From BTUB01 sp964392765 (lineage in GTDB: Bacteria; Babelota; Babeliae; Babelales; Vermiphilaceae), in assembly GCA_964392765.1 (NCBI GenBank), contig CAYMRF010000032.1:1-16394 (forward strand): a stretch of DNA of 16,394 nt, given 5' to 3'. Of this stretch, positions 13,687 to 16,394 are shown in pieces; the first letter of the stretch is position 1, and every line of letters starts with the position of its first letter. The position numbers and the translations under genes were made by a program. The notes under the pieces are model-generated. The model ran no database searches and had not been told where the DNA came from. It saw only the letters and a program-made list of their open reading frames with translations.

Positions 13687-16394
13687 TTAACCCTGTTCCA
13701 TTACTTGAACGATACTCCCATTCGGGCCTTTTTCAATTACAAAATGAACCGGGAACTGATTTTTCATACTCGGCAAATGAGAAACAATAATAATCTTTGC
13801 AAAATCATCCTGAATTTTATACAGCGCATCCATAATATGAGAAAGCCCATCCTCATCTTGGCTTCCAAAGCCTTCATCAATAATAAGCGTTTGCAATGAA
13901 GTGCCAGCTCTGCGTGCAAGTAATTTTGAAATGGCTATGCGTAAGGCAAAATCGATTCGAAATGCCTCTCCGCCCGAAAATAATTCATATGGCCGAATGC
14001 CCACCGCATCCGAAATTTTGATATCCAATGTTTCTTTCGTGCCACCTTTTTTAAGATCGCGCAGCGATTCTATAAATAGCTGGGTTTGATTGTCAGTCAG
14101 GCGCGCCAAAAGTTCATTCGCTTCCTGCTCAATTTCTGGAATTGCATCTTCAATCAATAATGCTTGAATGCCGTCTTTACCGGTTGCTTGCGCAATCGCT
14201 TGATAGTCATCAATGGCTGCTGTACAGGTTGAAAGTTCTTGCTGCTGCGATAAAAACTCTTTTTTTACCGATTCCAATTTTTGTTTTTGATTTTCTAAGC
14301 TGCCTTTTTGTTGCAACAGCGTTTCGCGTTCTTGGCAGAGCGTAGCAACAGATTGTGCAACTGTCTGTTTGCGATCGTGCAGCTCTTGTTCTTCACGATC
14401 AAGCTGCGCTTTAATTAATACTTTTTGTGATAAATCAGAAAGCTGCAATTTTATCTTTTTAAGATGCATGCAGATATTTGAAACTTGCTCAGCGCGCTGA
14501 TTTTGCAAGACAATCTGCTCCTGCAATTTTTGATGCGCTTCTAATTTTTTTTCAATAAGAGCTAAATCCTGCATCGATTTTTCATGCGCTACATGATTAT
14601 ATGCATGAGCCGTAATCTTTTGTTCAATGCTGCCAATGCGTGTAATAATTATTTGATAATCAGCGTGAGCGGTTAATTCATCGTGACTTTTTTGCTCAAG
14701 TTGCTGCAACGATAGTTGTTCATTTTGAATCGTGCTCTGCACGATGTTCAGCAATTCTTGATACTTATTACTATTTCCTGCTAGATCAGCAGATTGATTT
14801 TGTTGTTGTGCAAGATTTTTGCCCAGCTCTTCAATCTTAAGAGTGATGATTTGCTGTTCACTTAACTGTTTTTTTATCTGCTCTAATTGCGCATGCTGAT
14901 CAAATAACAGTGTTTTAAGTTTCTTTATAAGAGTGCTTAAGCGTGAAAATCGCTGCTTTAAAAATGTGATATCGCTTTCAAATTTATTCTTCAAGAATCG
15001 TTTACGTGAAGCGGATAGATTCTGTTCGCATAGCGGGCAGCTGGGCGATTCTTCATCATGCACAAGCTTGTTTTTCTGATTAATGGCAGCAAGTTCTGCA
15101 TTGAGCATGTTTGCAAGAGCCACCCACCGTTGATAGCATTCTTTTCGTTTTTCAAACTGCTTTTCAATCTGCTGAAAGTCTTGTGCAACTTCTGGAATTT
15201 TTTTGCTCAAAAGAGCAATTTCATCCATAGTTTTTGCTAGTAATGCCTGTACATTCTTTTGAGAAGCCGAACTCTCTTTGAGGAGCTTTTCATTGTGATC
15301 TTTTTCAATGCGCAAGCGTTCAATGGCAATTTTTTTCTCATTAATTTCGCGTGATTTTTTTTCATGAAATTCATGCGTAAATTTTGCGCAGATCTCTTTT
15401 TGCTGCAATAACTCTTGCTTGAGTGTTAACTGATCTTGCAGAATCTGTTGATGCACTTTTATAGCGTCTACCAGTCGTTTTTTTTCAGTATCCAGTGATG
15501 CATAATTGGTATTTGCCAAGCGCTGCTTATGAATCAAGCGCCAATGCTGCACTTGTTCGCGCAATTGTTGTTGTAGGCTATTTTGCTCATTGATTAACTG
15601 TTGTTGCGCAAAGATATGGAGTGCTAATTCTTGTTTCTTGTGTGCAAGAGTGGTGGCATCTTGCGTGAGTTTTTTTTGTTCGAGAGTGGCGTTTTGTTCT
15701 TGTATTGTCAGATTTGTTAGTTGCTTATTTGCGACATCCAATGCTTCATCAATTATTGGTTGTTGTGCCAAATCTTGCTCAAGCTTTGTGTTGAGTGTTA
15801 CTAGATGTGTTTTATACGTGCTCGTTTGTTTAATGCGCTCCGCTGCTAATCGGCGAATATTTTCATATTGATCAAGTCCTAAAATTGATCCCAAAACTTC
15901 TTTGCGTTCTTTGGCAGATTTCTTTGAAAATTCATTTGCATGGCCTTGGCGCAAGAAGGCAGAATTGATAAATCCATCATAGGTTAAATGTAACGTCTGA
16001 TCGATTTTGTGTTGCGTATCACGAATAGTTTTATCCGTAAGCGGTATAAAGCGGTCTTGTGCAGAATCATACATGCCAAATTCAACTACTGCAACGGGCT
16101 TGCCATAGGTTTGCATATACTCGCGCTTAATGCGATATTGCTGGCCGGCGCACTCAAAATCGAGGCAAACCATCATCTGAGTTTGTCCCAATCGTAACAA
16201 TCCCTGATCAGCTTTGGCAATTCCTGCAAGCTTTCTGGCTTGACCCCAGAGTGCCCAGGTGATTGCATCGAGCATGGCAGATTTACCATGGCCATTTTTA
16301 CCTGAAAGGCAAATTAATGGATAATGGCCAAACTCAATGATTTGAATTTCAGAGCCGTAACTGAGAAAGTTTTTGATTTGAAGCTTTAATGGGA
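13687..16394 (-). CDS. sbcC: SbcC/Rad50-type ATPase, 5' end beyond the window
   Basis: This is the ATPase subunit of the SbcCD (Mre11-Rad50-like) nuclease, which opens hairpins and processes double-strand ends. The visible 901 residues are open to the right edge, and the N-terminus PLKLQIKNFLSYGS shows only a few residues are missing. The ATG at 16273-16275 is internal, since it follows Walker A. Walker A is GKNGHGKS (31-38), the Q-loop is near LRQGHANEF, and long Gln/Lys/Leu-rich coiled coils flank the zinc hook CPLC (C452, C455), at the exact middle of the protein. The C-terminal lobe has the signature FSGGEAFRIDFALR (about 805), Walker B LIIDEGFGSQDEDG (about 835-848) and the switch histidine in VSHLPSM. 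All ATPase motifs are intact. E. coli SbcC has 1048 aa, so the coils are shorter. No sbcD is visible in the window. Confidence 0.95.
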   Translation of the reverse strand, partial: PLKLQIKNFLSYGSEIQIIEFGHYPLICLSGKNGHGKSAMLDAITWALWGQARKLAGIAKADQGLLRLGQTQMMVCLDFECAGQQYRIKREYMQTYGKPVAVVEFGMYDSAQDRFIPLTDKTIRDTQHKIDQTLHLTYDGFINSAFLRQGHANEFSKKSAKERKEVLGSILGLDQYENIRRLAAERIKQTSTYKTHLVTLNTKLEQDLAQQPIIDEALDVANKQLTNLTIQEQNATLEQKKLTQDATTLAHKKQELALHIFAQQQLINEQNSLQQQLREQVQHWRLIHKQRLANTNYASLDTEKKRLVDAIKVHQQILQDQLTLKQELLQQKEICAKFTHEFHEKKSREINEKKIAIERLRIEKDHNEKLLKESSASQKNVQALLAKTMDEIALLSKKIPEVAQDFQQIEKQFEKRKECYQRWVALANMLNAELAAINQKNKLVHDEESPSCPLCEQNLSASRKRFLKNKFESDITFLKQRFSRLSTLIKKLKTLLFDQHAQLEQIKKQLSEQQIITLKIEELGKNLAQQQNQSADLAGNSNKYQELLNIVQSTIQNEQLSLQQLEQKSHDELTAHADYQIIITRIGSIEQKITAHAYNHVAHEKSMQDLALIEKKLEAHQKLQEQIVLQNQRAEQVSNICMHLKKIKLQLSDLSQKVLIKAQLDREEQELHDRKQTVAQSVATLCQERETLLQQKGSLENQKQKLESVKKEFLSQQQELSTCTAAIDDYQAIAQATGKDGIQALLIEDAIPEIEQEANELLARLTDNQTQLFIESLRDLKKGGTKETLDIKISDAVGIRPYELFSGGEAFRIDFALRIAISKLLARRAGTSLQTLIIDEGFGSQDEDGLSHIMDALYKIQDDFAKIIIVSHLPSMKNQFPVHFVIEKGPNGSIVQVMEQG

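Noticed and set aside
16273..16275. ATG as the start of the SbcC-like gene
   Set aside because: The frame stays open upstream and encodes Walker A (GKNGHGKS) and the conserved N-terminal strand, so this Met is internal and the true start is beyond the window edge.
1..16394. CRISPR arrays, tRNA or rRNA genes, insertion sequences, integrases
   Set aside because: No regularly spaced direct repeats, cloverleaf-like sequences, rRNA segments, transposase or integrase motifs were seen on either strand by reading; a tRNAscan or ISfinder-type search was not possible.

Overview
The window is an AT-rich bacterial segment. Its first 60% is the downstream part of a large co-directional ribosomal-protein cluster of the S10/spc/alpha type. 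The order is (rplN)-rplX-rplE-rpsN-rpsH-rplF-rplR-rpsE-rplO-secY-adk-map-infA-rpmJ-rpsM-rpsK-rpsD-rpoA-rplQ, followed by a NifU-domain gene and a clear intrinsic terminator. Spacing is tight, mostly under 35 bp, with 1-14 nt overlaps at rpsE/rplO, secY/adk, adk/map and rplQ/nifU. Most genes have purine-rich Shine-Dalgarno sites, so the cluster is probably one transcription unit. The products build the ribosome (uL14 tail, uL24, uL5, uS14, uS8, uL6, uL18, uS5, uL15, bL36, uS13, uS11, uS4, bL17), start translation (IF-1), trim N-terminal Met (MAP), export proteins (SecY), balance adenylates (Adk), transcribe (RNA polymerase alpha) and probably handle Fe-S clusters (NifU domain).

The cluster has lineage-specific marks. 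rpmD (uL30) is missing between rpsE and rplO. uS4 lacks the usual N-terminal segment. uL24 carries a Cys4 zinc-ribbon-like tail. uS14, bL36 and Adk are zinc-type (C+) forms.

After the terminator (about 9787-9826) comes a short AT-rich region with a 14-T homopolymer and a possible promoter. It leads into a large secreted right-handed beta-helix protein (864 aa) with a recurring Asn/Gly/Asp-Cys pair at successive rungs and a Gly-rich 'GSGYT' module near its C-terminus. Facing it on the minus strand are a small HExxH protein with site-2-protease-like motifs, a small exported orphan that may be a lipoprotein, and the nearly complete gene of an SbcC/Rad50-type ATPase. The SbcC gene runs off the right edge, missing only its extreme 5' end.

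The lineage cannot be fixed without a database. The AT-rich composition, loss of rpmD, and the secreted beta-helix and small exported proteins beside housekeeping genes suggest a reduced, probably host-associated Gram-negative lineage. Candidatus Dependentiae (TM6, Babeliae-like) is my best guess, held with modest confidence. No tRNA, rRNA, CRISPR array, insertion sequence or phage integration site was seen.
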